Source of the DNA: Fibrobacter sp. UWEL
GTDB lineage: Bacteria; Fibrobacterota; Fibrobacteria; Fibrobacterales; Fibrobacteraceae
Length of the DNA stretch: 64,000 nt
Direction: 5' to 3'
Assembly (NCBI RefSeq): GCF_900142535.1
Contig: NZ_FRBE01000002.1
Span: forward strand, 124,001 to 188,000
In this document: piece by piece, positions 25,555-33,974 of the stretch
Position numbering within the stretch: position 1 is the first letter of the stretch
Layout: each line of letters begins with the position of its first letter
Program-made: the position numbers and the translations under genes
The notes under the pieces: generated by a model
Database searches by the model: none
Seen by the model: only the letters and a program-made list of their open reading frames with translations
What the model was told of the DNA's origin: nothing

Positions 25555-26571
25555 TTAGGAGAACTTGATTCGCGGATCCACTACGGTATAAAGAATGTCA
25601 CTGAACAGGCGCCCCACCATGGCCATCAGGCTGCTGAGGAAGATGACACCCATGACCACGTTGTAGTCGCGGTTCACCATGGAGTTGTAATAGAGCAAGC
25701 CCATGCCATCAATATCGAAGACCTTCTCGATGAGAAGGGCCCCCGCAAACATCAAGGTACAGATTTCGGACAGACGTGTAGCAATGGGAATCAGGGCGTT
25801 ACGTAAGGCGTGACGAACCAGAGCTTTTCTAAAACTCAAGCCCTTGGCAAGTGCGGTGCGCATATAATCTCTACCCAATTCCTCCAAAGCGGAGTTCTTC
25901 ATGAGGAAGGTCAGGAAGGCAAACTCCCCGATCATATAGCAGAAGATAGGCAGCACCAGGTGATGAGCCAAATCCCCAATCTTCTCGAAGAAGCTGAAAT
26001 CCTCGAAGTCGTCGGAGGTCAAACCTCCTAAGGGGAAGATATCCAGATAAGATCCGCCAGCGAGGAAAATGATTAGCAAAATACCAAGCGCATAACCAGG
26101 CATCACATAGCCCGAGAAGATGGCACCAGACGTAAAGGAATCCATCTTGCTGCCGTGGTGAACCGCCTTCCAGAGTCCAAGAGGGATACAGACTAGATAG
26201 CTCAGGAAGAAAGAGGTAAACCCGAAGAACAAGGAAATGGGGAAACGACTGGAGATGACGTCCCACACGGGAAGGCCGTAGGTATAGCTGGAACCAAAGT
26301 CCAGGTGGAGCACGTTCCAAAGCCAAGTCAGATAGCGCTGCCAGGCAGGCTTGTCAAAACCGAAGTAGGCCTGAATCTGAGCAATCTGATCGGGAGATAG
26401 AGCCTTAGACGCATCTACCCCACCCTTCATGGCGGCAGCGGCCTGGGCGCGGGAAATCATTTCTTCCACGGGGCCACCAGGCAACAGCTGAATCAGGATA
26501 AAGCACACCAATGAAATCCCGATGAGAGTCGGGATCATTAGCAGCAAACGTCTAAGGATATAGGAACGCAT
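25555..26571 (-). CDS. Orphan peptide/nickel-type ABC transporter permease (YejB/OppB-like)
   Basis: 338 aa with six membrane helices. It begins MRSYILRRLLLMIPTLIGIS, as DppB/OppB-family permeases do, and has the EAA-loop-like GLSFRKALVRHALRNALIP (about 245-263). The insertion of about 35 residues after LPGGPVEEMI and the ...DPRIKFS ending are like YejB. Its start overlaps the dapB stop by one base, so it is translated from the dapB mRNA. No binding protein, second permease or ATPase is in the window, so partners must be elsewhere. Confidence 0.85.
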   Translation of the reverse strand: MRSYILRRLLLMIPTLIGISLVCFILIQLLPGGPVEEMISRAQAAAAMKGGVDASKALSPDQIAQIQAYFGFDKPAWQRYLTWLWNVLHLDFGSSYTYGLPVWDVISSRFPISLFFGFTSFFLSYLVCIPLGLWKAVHHGSKMDSFTSGAIFSGYVMPGYALGILLIIFLAGGSYLDIFPLGGLTSDDFEDFSFFEKIGDLAHHLVLPIFCYMIGEFAFLTFLMKNSALEELGRDYMRTALAKGLSFRKALVRHALRNALIPIATRLSEICTLMFAGALLIEKVFDIDGMGLLYYNSMVNRDYNVVMGVIFLSSLMAMVGRLFSDILYTVVDPRIKFS

Positions 26572-27401
26572 TACCTCATCTTACCGGAGCGGAGAACGTC
26601 CATCATGTTGAAGGGCTTTGCAGTGCCGTTGGCCAGCTGTTCAGCCAGGAAGTTCACGGCGTCCACAGTACCTTCGGCGTAAATCTTACGGCCGCAAACA
26701 TTGTGCTGGAATTCGAAGTGAACGGTGCCGTCTTCGCTGTCCAGGTTGTAGGTGTGGAATGCGTGGCCGCCCAGGTATTCTTCGGGTACGTGCATACGTT
26801 CCATCTGGCTCTTTTCGTCACGAACCTTCTCGATATCGTCCGGAGTATAAGTGAAGCCCATCTTCTGGAAGGAACCAACCACTGCACGGGCAGTACCGCT
26901 GGTGTCAGCCTTGGTCTTCTGGTGGCTTTCAACCACAGAAAGCTTGTAGCCGCTGAATGCGGTGGGGAACTCGTTAGCCAGCCATTCGATCATGGTCTGG
27001 AAAGCAACAATCTGCTTGCTCATGTTGGGAGCAATCACGCTGGGATGGTTTGCATCGGCCACCAGCTTCAGCAGGGCGTCGCGGTCACCACCGGTGGTGC
27101 CCATCACGAAAGGAATCTTGTGCTTTACGTAGAAAGCGGCGTTGTCGTTTACTGCAGTAGGATGAGTGTAGTCCACGCAGATGAGGTTCGGGTACTTTTC
27201 CAAAACTTCACCGATGCGAGCTTCACGATTGCTAGGCTTCAAAAGCTGGATGGTCTTGCCGGCCACTTCAGATTCATTTTCAACAATGATTTCGCCAGTG
27301 AGAGAATACGGGACAAGTTCCAGGCCGCGCTTAACGCAGGTCTCTGCAACGATCTTACCCATGTTACCCGGGATACCATTCACCATTACATAAACGGACA
27401 T
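26571..27401 (-). CDS. dapB: 4-hydroxy-tetrahydrodipicolinate reductase
   Basis: 276 aa. It reduces HTPA to tetrahydrodipicolinate in lysine and diaminopimelate synthesis. NGIPGNMGK is the dinucleotide-binding loop, VMGTTGGDRDALLK (about 95) and ESHQKTKADTSGTARAV (about 155) are the substrate and catalytic blocks, close to the plant-type DapB group in layout. The ribosome-binding AGGAG lies in the 3' arm of a hairpin (27408-27429) six bases before ATG. The reading frame ends in TAATG shared with the permease start. Confidence 0.92.
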   Translation of the reverse strand: MSVYVMVNGIPGNMGKIVAETCVKRGLELVPYSLTGEIIVENESEVAGKTIQLLKPSNREARIGEVLEKYPNLICVDYTHPTAVNDNAAFYVKHKIPFVMGTTGGDRDALLKLVADANHPSVIAPNMSKQIVAFQTMIEWLANEFPTAFSGYKLSVVESHQKTKADTSGTARAVVGSFQKMGFTYTPDDIEKVRDEKSQMERMHVPEEYLGGHAFHTYNLDSEDGTVHFEFQHNVCGRKIYAEGTVDAVNFLAEQLANGTAKPFNMMDVLRSGKMR

Positions 27402-27437
27402 AAAAAACTCCTGTAATTATTTACAGGAGCCAAGATA
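27402..27437 (-). promoter_or_regulatory. Hairpin holding the dapB ribosome-binding site, with a -10 just before it
   Basis: CTCCTGTAA (27416-27408 arm on the plus strand) pairs with TTACAGGAG; the minus-strand order is arm, ATAA loop, arm with AGGAG, TTTTTT, ATG. TATCTT at 27437-27432 would start transcription inside the first arm. It can therefore terminate or silence read-through from upstream while leaving the site free in its own transcripts (inference). Confidence 0.6.
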
Positions 27438-27445
27438 GAAAAATT

Positions 27446-28345
27446 TTAGTTTCGTATAAAAACGCCGCCTGAGCAAACGTAGCTTTCAACCACATCATTA
27501 TTGTTTAAGTAAATGGAGCGACTAATTTCCTCCCCCTCGTAACGGCAATCGCGCTTAAACTGGGTAAGAAGATCCTTACAAGAAGGAAGATTTAGCTGAA
27601 GAGCTTCCTTAGTCTGGTTGCTATATCCAAATTTCATTAGGCAGGATGCCACCGCCCAGTCTACAGGAACATTCTTACCATCCCGAAGATAGTCGGAAAT
27701 TTCAAACTTGATGGGTTCATATCGACTGACCAGTTCAATATTTTCCAGCCATTCCTCGTTCATTCCAGTCCAATGAAAACTCATCAAATAATCACGAGCC
27801 TTTGCTACAAGAGAACGGAAGGGATAAACAGCCACATCCCTTACATTTTTCACGTTCATGTTTCTTTTCTCTAAGCATTCCGTATTCCGTTTGTTTTCAA
27901 CAAATTCATACACCATATTGTAACACTTAGACAGACTATCCTCTAGATCCTTTCCTCTGGAGGAAAGATCGCATTTATTCTCCGAATAGTAGCTATAAAC
28001 AGAAATACCCAAAAAGCGATTTACACCCGCCGCATTTTTCTTGGTGTAAATTTCCTTTTTGTATTTATCTAATTCCTCGTTCCATTTATCCATACATCCT
28101 GGATTTTCTACTACGGCTGTATATACGGTATCAAATACTTCCTGCTCTGTAAACCTGAGATTATCGGTTTCATCCAAAAGTTTAAGATACTTCATCAATT
28201 GTTCAAGAGGAACACTATCAAGCCTATCGCGGCACAAATTCAACGACTCACGACTAGAACACAGTCGAGTCAACGCAGAGTCCAATCCGCCATTCGCAAA
28301 AGACAGTACGGAAAGAACGAGAACCAAAAAAGCAGTTCTTATCAT
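27446..28345 (-). CDS. Secreted protein of unknown function
   Basis: 299 aa with a signal peptide (cleavage near FANG, residue 18). The mature part is mostly helical and charged, with at least ten Cys that could form disulfides, and no motif that I recognise. Codon use is more AT-rich than in the neighbours. It lies alone, 17 nt before the dapB hairpin, and a CRP/FNR-like dyad (28415-28430) is about 70 nt upstream of its start. Confidence 0.65.
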   Translation of the reverse strand: MIRTAFLVLVLSVLSFANGGLDSALTRLCSSRESLNLCRDRLDSVPLEQLMKYLKLLDETDNLRFTEQEVFDTVYTAVVENPGCMDKWNEELDKYKKEIYTKKNAAGVNRFLGISVYSYYSENKCDLSSRGKDLEDSLSKCYNMVYEFVENKRNTECLEKRNMNVKNVRDVAVYPFRSLVAKARDYLMSFHWTGMNEEWLENIELVSRYEPIKFEISDYLRDGKNVPVDWAVASCLMKFGYSNQTKEALQLNLPSCKDLLTQFKRDCRYEGEEISRSIYLNNNDVVESYVCSGGVFIRN

Positions 28346-28414
28346 TTCGTGAAGCCTATATCCATAAACACAGACAAAATATAGGCCTTTAATTGAGGTC
28401 TTTCAATACCAGTA

Positions 28415-28430
28415 CGTGACATCCGTCACG
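28415..28430. promoter_or_regulatory. CRP/FNR-type dyad
   Basis: CGTGACATCCGTCACG, i.e. GTGA-N6-TCAC with symmetric C/G flanks. Close relatives are at 58683-58698 and 61961-61975. It is upstream of the secreted unknown on the minus strand. Confidence 0.5.
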
Positions 28431-28520
28431 AGATCCCTAGGACAAAAATCTTATTTTTTCGCTACTTCGTTTTCTCTACGATCTTGTAACGAAACTTTAC
28501 AAAATTCATTTACTAAAAAT

Positions 28521-29711
28521 TTACAAAGCCAGCTTGTAAATTTCCATAGTGGCAGCGGCATCCAGATCCATATAGCCGTGGAGAACAGCTCCCTTCAAAT
28601 TATGGAGACGTTCGTTGAGAAGTTCCAGGTTGGGATTTGCAACACCCAGCTGTTCGAACGTCACAGGCATATGGAGCTTGTCGTGGAGCCAAGTCTTAAG
28701 GGCAAGTGCGGCAGCCATTGCATCAGCAGATGCGTCGCCGGAGTCGGCAATTCCAAGAACGCGATGACCCAGCTGGGCAATCTTGTGAGGATTGTGCTTT
28801 GCACCGTACTGCAGGAATGCCGGGAAAATCACCGCAAGGCCGGCGCCGTGGGTAACGTCGTACTCTGCAGAAATTTCATGTTCCATGGCGTGGCTGTTCC
28901 AGTCTTCGACGCGGCCCAAAGAGCAGGTATCGTTATGGGCGATGGTAGCACTCCACATAATGTTGGCGCGGGCTTCATAGTCCTGCGGGTTGGCAATGAG
29001 CTTTTCCGCACTTTCCATAATGGCAAGAAGCATACCTTCGGCAAGACGGTCGCCGATCTGCACGTCAAGAGTATTACTCAGGTAACGTTCCAGAATGTGG
29101 GCCATCATATCGCTAACACCGCTGGCCGTCTGCCATTCCGGCAAGGTCATGGTCAGCTCCGGATTCATTACCGCAAACTTCGGGCGAAGAATCATGGGAT
29201 AGCGGATACCCACCTTCACCTTGGTGGCAGTATTTGTAATCACTGAATTGCCGGAACCTTCGGAACCAGCAGCAGGAATGGTGAGCACCACGCCAATAGG
29301 CAGCGCACGAGATGTCGTCGCCTTCTTCTTGCAGTTCACCATCTCAAAAAGGTCCCAGAAGTCACCTTCGTAATAGTAACCCACAGCCATAGCCTTGGCT
29401 GTATCGATAACGGAGCCGCCGCCCACCGGCAGCAAAAAGTCAGGCTTAAATTCACGGGCAATTTCAAGGCCCTCACGAACCTTGGTATCAACGGGATTGG
29501 GCTGCACGCCACCCATTTCAGTAAAGGTAATTCCAGCGGCAGTCAACGCAGACTTTACTTTGTCCAACAGGCCGGAGCGAACAACGCTTCCGCCACCGTA
29601 AATAATCATCACGCGGCTTGCGCCATGCTTAAGGCAAAGGTCCCCCACCTGAGATTCCGTGGAACGACCAAAAACAAATTCTGTTGGACTGTAGAAGGTA
29701 AAGTTATTCAT
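28521..29711 (-). CDS. Iron-containing alcohol dehydrogenase, butanol dehydrogenase/YqhD type
   Basis: 396 aa. The N-terminal Rossmann part has YGGGSVVRSG (about 39) and PVGGGSVIDTAKAMA (about 95), and the C-terminal helical part has the metal-ligand region HAMEHEISAEYDVTHGAGLA (about 260-280) with the Asp and three His. It belongs to the BDH/YqhD branch that reduces aldehydes, often with NADPH. In a succinate- and acetate-producing fermenter it could serve detoxification of aldehydes; this is inference. TATATT at 29719-29724 lies 7 nt before ATG, consistent with a leaderless mRNA. Confidence 0.92.
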   Translation of the reverse strand: MNNFTFYSPTEFVFGRSTESQVGDLCLKHGASRVMIIYGGGSVVRSGLLDKVKSALTAAGITFTEMGGVQPNPVDTKVREGLEIAREFKPDFLLPVGGGSVIDTAKAMAVGYYYEGDFWDLFEMVNCKKKATTSRALPIGVVLTIPAAGSEGSGNSVITNTATKVKVGIRYPMILRPKFAVMNPELTMTLPEWQTASGVSDMMAHILERYLSNTLDVQIGDRLAEGMLLAIMESAEKLIANPQDYEARANIMWSATIAHNDTCSLGRVEDWNSHAMEHEISAEYDVTHGAGLAVIFPAFLQYGAKHNPHKIAQLGHRVLGIADSGDASADAMAAALALKTWLHDKLHMPVTFEQLGVANPNLELLNERLHNLKGAVLHGYMDLDAAATMEIYKLAL

Positions 29712-29775
29712 GAGATTGAATATATAAAAGAAATGCCGGGGCAGAACATCGGCATCTCTTGAATATTTGTTTCAA

Positions 29776-30128
29776 CTAGTCTTTTACGCAACGGATGGAG
29801 AAGGCTCCGTACTTATAAGATGTATTCAGTTCCATATCATCAAACAGCGCCTTCGCTTCCCAGATATAACAAAGCCGTATAAGTCGTTTCCCCTGGAAGA
29901 CTTACTCCATTCTATTTGAGCTTTCAACTTTATTCCAGCAGAATCAACGCCGCCAATAGACTCAAATAGAGTTTTCCATTCAATCACATTCGGCAAATGC
30001 CAATTTTCAGGGCAAACACCACGATAAACTAGGTCATTACTGCAATTTACACCATAACCACAGCCTGCGTAACGGAATGTTAAAAAAAACAACATACCGT
30101 CAAACGGAAGCGACGTTTCCTCAATCAT
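29776..30128 (-). pseudogene. Decayed FISUMP (Fibrobacter major paralogous) domain gene
   Basis: The open part (30128-29826) reads AGCGYGVNCSNDLVYRG, then VCPENWHLPNVIEWKTLFES and SIGGVDSAG, the middle of a FISUMP domain. Its C-terminal part, YKYGAFSIRCVKD and stop, is present at 29776-29817 but in another frame, so there has been a frameshift near 29860-29880 and loss of the section between. No signal peptide or N-terminal half is seen: the fragment begins at the iteron array 30128-30214. The match to FISUMP rests on the memory of its CPxGWHLP and SVRCVKD motifs. Confidence 0.65.
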
Positions 30129-30214
30129 ATATCTGCATTTTCGTGCAATTCCAACAAAAATATATCTGCATTTTCGTGTAATTTTTATTAAATTATATCT
30201 GCACTTTCGTGCAA
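30128..30214. repeat. Three 21-nt iterons with exact 33-nt spacing
   Basis: Copies at 30128-30148, 30161-30181 and 30194-30214 share ATCTGCAYTTTCGTGYAA. Each has a TGCA ... TGCA inner symmetry. The distance of 33 nt is about three helical turns. They lie just upstream of the ATPase gene and end at its ribosome-binding site. Confidence 0.85.
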
Positions 30215-30227
30215 AATAAGGAATAAC

Positions 30228-31592
30228 ATGCTTAAAAGAACCGCATATTTAAAGCTTCTAGAATGGAAAAACACCCGCAAGGGCACATCAGCCCTACTCA
30301 TCAATGGTGCACGACGTGTCGGAAAAACATTCCTAATTAAGGAATTTGCCCAAAACGAGTACAAAAGCTGTATTTTTCTTGATTTCGGACATATTTCCAA
30401 ACAGATTTTAGATCTTTTTGAAAACGATTCAGACGATTTCGACGTATTCTTTGCAAAACTATCGTCTTTCTGCAAGACGCCCCTCTATAAAAGAGAATCC
30501 TTGATTGTTTTTGACGAAGTCCAGCTATATCCAAGAGCAAGACAATTAATCAAGCATCTTGTTGCTGACGGACGTTACGATTATATTGAAAGTGGTTCCT
30601 TGATTTCACTGAGGCAAAATGTCAAAGATATCCTTATTCCTTCGGAAGAGGAATGGTTAGAACTCCATCCCCTGACTTTTGAGGAATTCCTTTGGGCCGA
30701 CGGGGACGAAGTCAGTTATCCTGTCCTCAAAATGCTCTTTGAAAAAAAGATTCCTTTAGGCCCCGCACTTCATCGAAAAATGCTAAACCGTTTTCGCGAA
30801 TATATGCTTGTAGGAGGTATGCCGCAAGCCGTCAACGCATATATGGAAAACAAGGACTTTGCAAAAGCAGACCGCGTCAAAAGAGACATTCTAAACCTCT
30901 ATAGGAATGATGTCACCAAATTTGCCAAGGGGTACGAAGCAAAAGTCCTAGCCCTGTTTGACAAGATCCCCGCACAACTATCAAGAAAGGAAAAGCGCTA
31001 CAAGTTTTCTACACTAGAAAAGAACGCACGCTTTCGATCATATGAAAACGCCTTCGTTTGGCTCAACGAAGCAATGGTTATTAATCCATGTTTCAACGCA
31101 ACCGATCCTAATGTCGGCCTTGCGTTAAGCGCAGATATATCCACCCAAAAATGCTACATGGCAGACACCGGACTTCTAGTTACACAGACTTTTATGGATA
31201 AGTCCTACACCAGCAATGAGCTATACAGGGCGATTCTTTTTGACAAGCTGGACATCAACGAAGGCATGATCATGGAGAACGTTGTGGCGCAGATGCTACG
31301 AGCGAAAGGACACAAGCTTTACTTCTATTCCAGATCCGATTCTGCCAACAGGAAGAACAACATTGAAATTGACTTTTTACTCCGAGAACAAATTGGAATT
31401 AAGGAAAAAATTTGTCCTATAGAAGTCAAGTCCGGCAGTTACAAGCAGCACGTTTCACTTGATAAATTCTGGGGAAAATTCCACAAGAATTTAACACAGC
31501 CATACATTCTATACACAAAGGATTTAGAAGTCCGTAAAACAGACTACGGAGAAATCCTTCATTTACCGCTGTATATGGCAGGACTGCTATAA
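30228..31592 (+). CDS. AAA_14/DUF4143 family ATPase
   Basis: 454 aa. Walker A is NGARRVGKTFLIKEF (about 26-40), Walker B is ESLIVFDEVQLYPRA (about 91-105), and the C-terminal DUF4143 region ends in a PD-D/ExK-like strand: NNIEIDFLLRE ... KICPIEVKSGSYKQH (about 378-408). Proteins of this kind are common in multiple copies in gut bacteria and have no settled role. AAGGA at 30218-30222 precedes ATG. The base composition is AT-richer than in neighbours, and the iteron array and broken FISUMP gene next to it suggest a mobile or variable spot. Confidence 0.82.
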   Translation: MLKRTAYLKLLEWKNTRKGTSALLINGARRVGKTFLIKEFAQNEYKSCIFLDFGHISKQILDLFENDSDDFDVFFAKLSSFCKTPLYKRESLIVFDEVQLYPRARQLIKHLVADGRYDYIESGSLISLRQNVKDILIPSEEEWLELHPLTFEEFLWADGDEVSYPVLKMLFEKKIPLGPALHRKMLNRFREYMLVGGMPQAVNAYMENKDFAKADRVKRDILNLYRNDVTKFAKGYEAKVLALFDKIPAQLSRKEKRYKFSTLEKNARFRSYENAFVWLNEAMVINPCFNATDPNVGLALSADISTQKCYMADTGLLVTQTFMDKSYTSNELYRAILFDKLDINEGMIMENVVAQMLRAKGHKLYFYSRSDSANRKNNIEIDFLLREQIGIKEKICPIEVKSGSYKQHVSLDKFWGKFHKNLTQPYILYTKDLEVRKTDYGEILHLPLYMAGLL

Positions 31593-31626
31593 AAGAAATG
31601 CGGCCCAATTCAGGGCCGCACTTCTT
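31593..31626. terminator. Strong terminator after the ATPase gene
   Basis: AAGAAATGCGGCCC with GGGCCGCACTTCTT, one mismatch, loop AATTCA. Confidence 0.8.
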
Positions 31627-31630
31627 AATT

Positions 31631-31661
31631 GCTAGATCCTTCGCATTCGCTCAGGATGACA
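31631..31661. repeat. Dispersed palindromic element
   Basis: GCTAGATCCTTCGCAT ... GCTCAGGATGAC. It is the reverse complement of the copy found within the methyltransferase gene at 8610-8649. Confidence 0.75.
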
Positions 31662-31723
31662 CAGAGTATCAATTTCGCTTTAGAACAATTTTTCGTTGAG
31701 ATGTTATTTCACAACAAGAATCC

Positions 31724-31827
31724 GTTTTGTTCTAGAGTCAAGTGAGACAAGGCGCGAGCCCCCGTAGCGTACTAATCGTACGTGAGGGAGCGAGCAACGC
31801 TGTATCACGCAGGCTATAGGACAAAAC
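31724..31827. repeat. 104-nt structured element ending at the purB stop codon
   Basis: Outer arms GTTTTGTTCTA (31724-31734) and TAGGACAAAAC (31817-31827), with an inner CGTAC ... GTACG hairpin and CGAG-rich segments. It ends at the stop codon of purB on the minus strand and may serve as its 3' end. Confidence 0.6.
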
Positions 31828-33269
31828 TAGACTTTCAACTCACCTGCGTCAATGTTGTTCCAGTCAGCCACTGCATCGATAGCGGGGCGGACTTCTTCGG
31901 TCACGAACTTCACGACCTGGCCAGGAGCACGACCAACGAACTTCTTCAGGTCGAGGATTTCCTTCAGCTTTTCTTCGGTGATGCCGAGAGCCTGGAACTT
32001 TTCGTTCTTGAGGACGCGTTCGAGGAGGTCATTGTCCTTACCCTGTTCCTTAACAACCTTGCCAGCTTCCATGGACATCACGCGGATTTCTTCGTGGAGT
32101 TCCTGACGGTCGCCGCCATTCTTCACGCCTTCCATGATGATGTTTTCGGTAGCCATGAACGGGAGTTCTGCCATGATGCGCTTTTCGATCACCTTGGGGT
32201 AAACAACAAGACCGTTGGTCACGTTTTCAGCGATGATGAGCATTGCATCCATAGCGAGGAATGCTTCGGGGATGGCGAGACGCTTGTTAGCGGAGTCGTC
32301 CAGAGTACGTTCGAACCACTGGGTAGCCTGAGTGATGGCGGTGCTGTTCACCTGAGCCATCACGAAACGGGCCAGAGAGCAGATACGTTCGGAACGCATG
32401 GGATTACGCTTGTAAGCCATTGCAGAGGAACCGATCTGAGTCTTTTCAAACGGTTCTTCCACTTCCTTGACACCCTGCATGAGGCGCATGTCAGTTGCAA
32501 ACTTGTGCAAGGACTGTGCGATGGAAGAGAGCACCTGGTTTACGCGGTTGTCCCACTTACGAGTGTAGGTCTGGCCGGTGATGGTGAGAACGCGCTTGAA
32601 GCCAGCCTTAGCGGTAACGCGGCGGTCCAGTTCCATGATCTTTTCTTCGTCGCCGTTGAACAGGTCCATGAAGGAAGCCTGGGTACCGGTGGTGCCCTTA
32701 ACGCCGCGGAACGGCAGCACTTCGATAAGGAAGTTCACTTCTTCCAGGTCGATAAGCAGGTCCTGGAGCCAGAGGCAAGCGCGCTTACCAACGGTGGTGA
32801 GCTGAGCAGCCTGGAAGTGAGTAGCACCCAGCTGAGCCATGTCCTTGTATTCCATGGCAAACTTGGAAAGCTTGTCCATGACGCGGCAGAGGCGCTTACG
32901 AACGATGATCAAAGCCTGCTGCATCTGGATGAGGTCGGTATTGTCGCCAACGAAAGCGGAGGTAGCACCCAGGTGGATGATGCCCTTAGCCTTGGGGCAC
33001 TGCACACCGTAAGCGTAAACGTGGCTCATCACGTCGTGACGGCGGCGCTTTTCTTCTTCTTCGGCAACGTCAAAGTTGATATCGGTAGCGTGAGACTTCA
33101 GTTCGTCCACCTGTTCCTGAGTAATGGGCAGGCCAAGTTCCTTTTCGGATTCGGCCAGGTAGATCCACAGCTTGCGCCAAGTCTGGAACTTGTACTGCGG
33201 GCTGAAGATGAAACTCATTTCCTTAGAAGCATAGCGCTGAATCAGCGGGCTTTCGAATTGGTCACGCAT
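31827..33269 (-). CDS. purB: Adenylosuccinate lyase
   Basis: 480 aa. It splits SAICAR and adenylosuccinate in purine synthesis. The superfamily signature [15 protein letters not shown] is at about 290-305, [14 protein letters not shown] (about 101) and [16 protein letters not shown] (about 149) are the other conserved blocks. The length and these blocks fit the longer, eukaryote-like PurB group. AAAGGACG precedes ATG 33269, with a leader of about 40 nt. It lies 55 nt after a nitroreductase gene on the same strand. Confidence 0.94.
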   Translation of the reverse strand: MRDQFESPLIQRYASKEMSFIFSPQYKFQTWRKLWIYLAESEKELGLPITQEQVDELKSHATDINFDVAEEEEKRRRHDVMSHVYAYGVQCPKAKGIIHLGATSAFVGDNTDLIQMQQALIIVRKRLCRVMDKLSKFAMEYKDMAQLGATHFQAAQLTTVGKRACLWLQDLLIDLEEVNFLIEVLPFRGVKGTTGTQASFMDLFNGDEEKIMELDRRVTAKAGFKRVLTITGQTYTRKWDNRVNQVLSSIAQSLHKFATDMRLMQGVKEVEEPFEKTQIGSSAMAYKRNPMRSERICSLARFVMAQVNSTAITQATQWFERTLDDSANKRLAIPEAFLAMDAMLIIAENVTNGLVVYPKVIEKRIMAELPFMATENIIMEGVKNGGDRQELHEEIRVMSMEAGKVVKEQGKDNDLLERVLKNEKFQALGITEEKLKEILDLKKFVGRAPGQVVKFVTEEVRPAIDAVADWNNIDAGELKV

Positions 33270-33324
33270 TTTGACGTCCTTTTTTTGTGTTTTAACGGGT
33301 CAAATGTAGAAAATTTGAGAATTT

Positions 33325-33846
33325 TTACAATACCTTGGCAAATTCAGCCATAGGCTTGCGGGCTTCATGGCGGGGAGAGGGGCCACCCTGTTCCGGATCG
33401 GCGTAACCCACATCCAAAATACAGGCCACATGGGTGTTTTCCGGAAGATCAAAAGCCTTGGCCACATCGGCGGCGTTAAAGGCACGGGCCCAGAGGGTAT
33501 CCAAGCCCACGTTTTTTGCGGCAAGAGCCATATGAGTGGTCACAATACTTGCGTCCATATCGCCTGCGTCAAAGTCGTCATTGTAGTTCTTGGCCTTCCA
33601 GCTAATGTCCGTGTTGTAGCAAACCACAAGAATCAAGTTTGCATTGTAAGTCATGCGAGTCAATGCACGGAGCTTATTCAGAGATTCTTCGGATTTCAGG
33701 ACCAGAACCGTTACCGGTTGGGCATTAGTGGCCGTAGGCGCCAGACGACCCGCCTCCAGAATGTATTGAAGCTTATCTTCTTCTACTGTTTTTTCCAAAA
33801 ACTTGCGGCAACTATAACGGGCCTGGGCCAATTCATTAAAATCCAT
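33325..33846 (-). CDS. Nitroreductase-family flavoprotein
   Basis: 173 aa from ATG 33846, which has AGAGGATG before it; an extension to 33885 lacks such a site. It starts DFNELAQARYSCRKF, the classic FMN-binding Arg-x-Ser motif, followed by LEAGRLAPTATNAQP (about 45) and the C-terminal GYADPEQGGPSPRHEARKP. Such enzymes reduce nitro groups, quinones or flavins with NAD(P)H; substrate unknown. The small size fits the one-domain subgroup. Confidence 0.88.
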   Translation of the reverse strand: MDFNELAQARYSCRKFLEKTVEEDKLQYILEAGRLAPTATNAQPVTVLVLKSEESLNKLRALTRMTYNANLILVVCYNTDISWKAKNYNDDFDAGDMDASIVTTHMALAAKNVGLDTLWARAFNAADVAKAFDLPENTHVACILDVGYADPEQGGPSPRHEARKPMAEFAKVL

Positions 33847-33974
33847 AAAAACATCCTCTTGGAACTTTGGATTATAAGATAGCACTAAAATAAACGAATG
33901 ATTCTTATTTCCCTAAGGGAGCACACTGTTTAGTAAACAAATATATCCTATATTTCCACCCAATAGGAGGATTT

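Noticed and set aside
25487-25555. Regulatory repeats in the AT-rich gap between the kinase-like and permease genes
   Set aside because: Imperfect GAATGA-like words only, with no fixed period or clean dyad.
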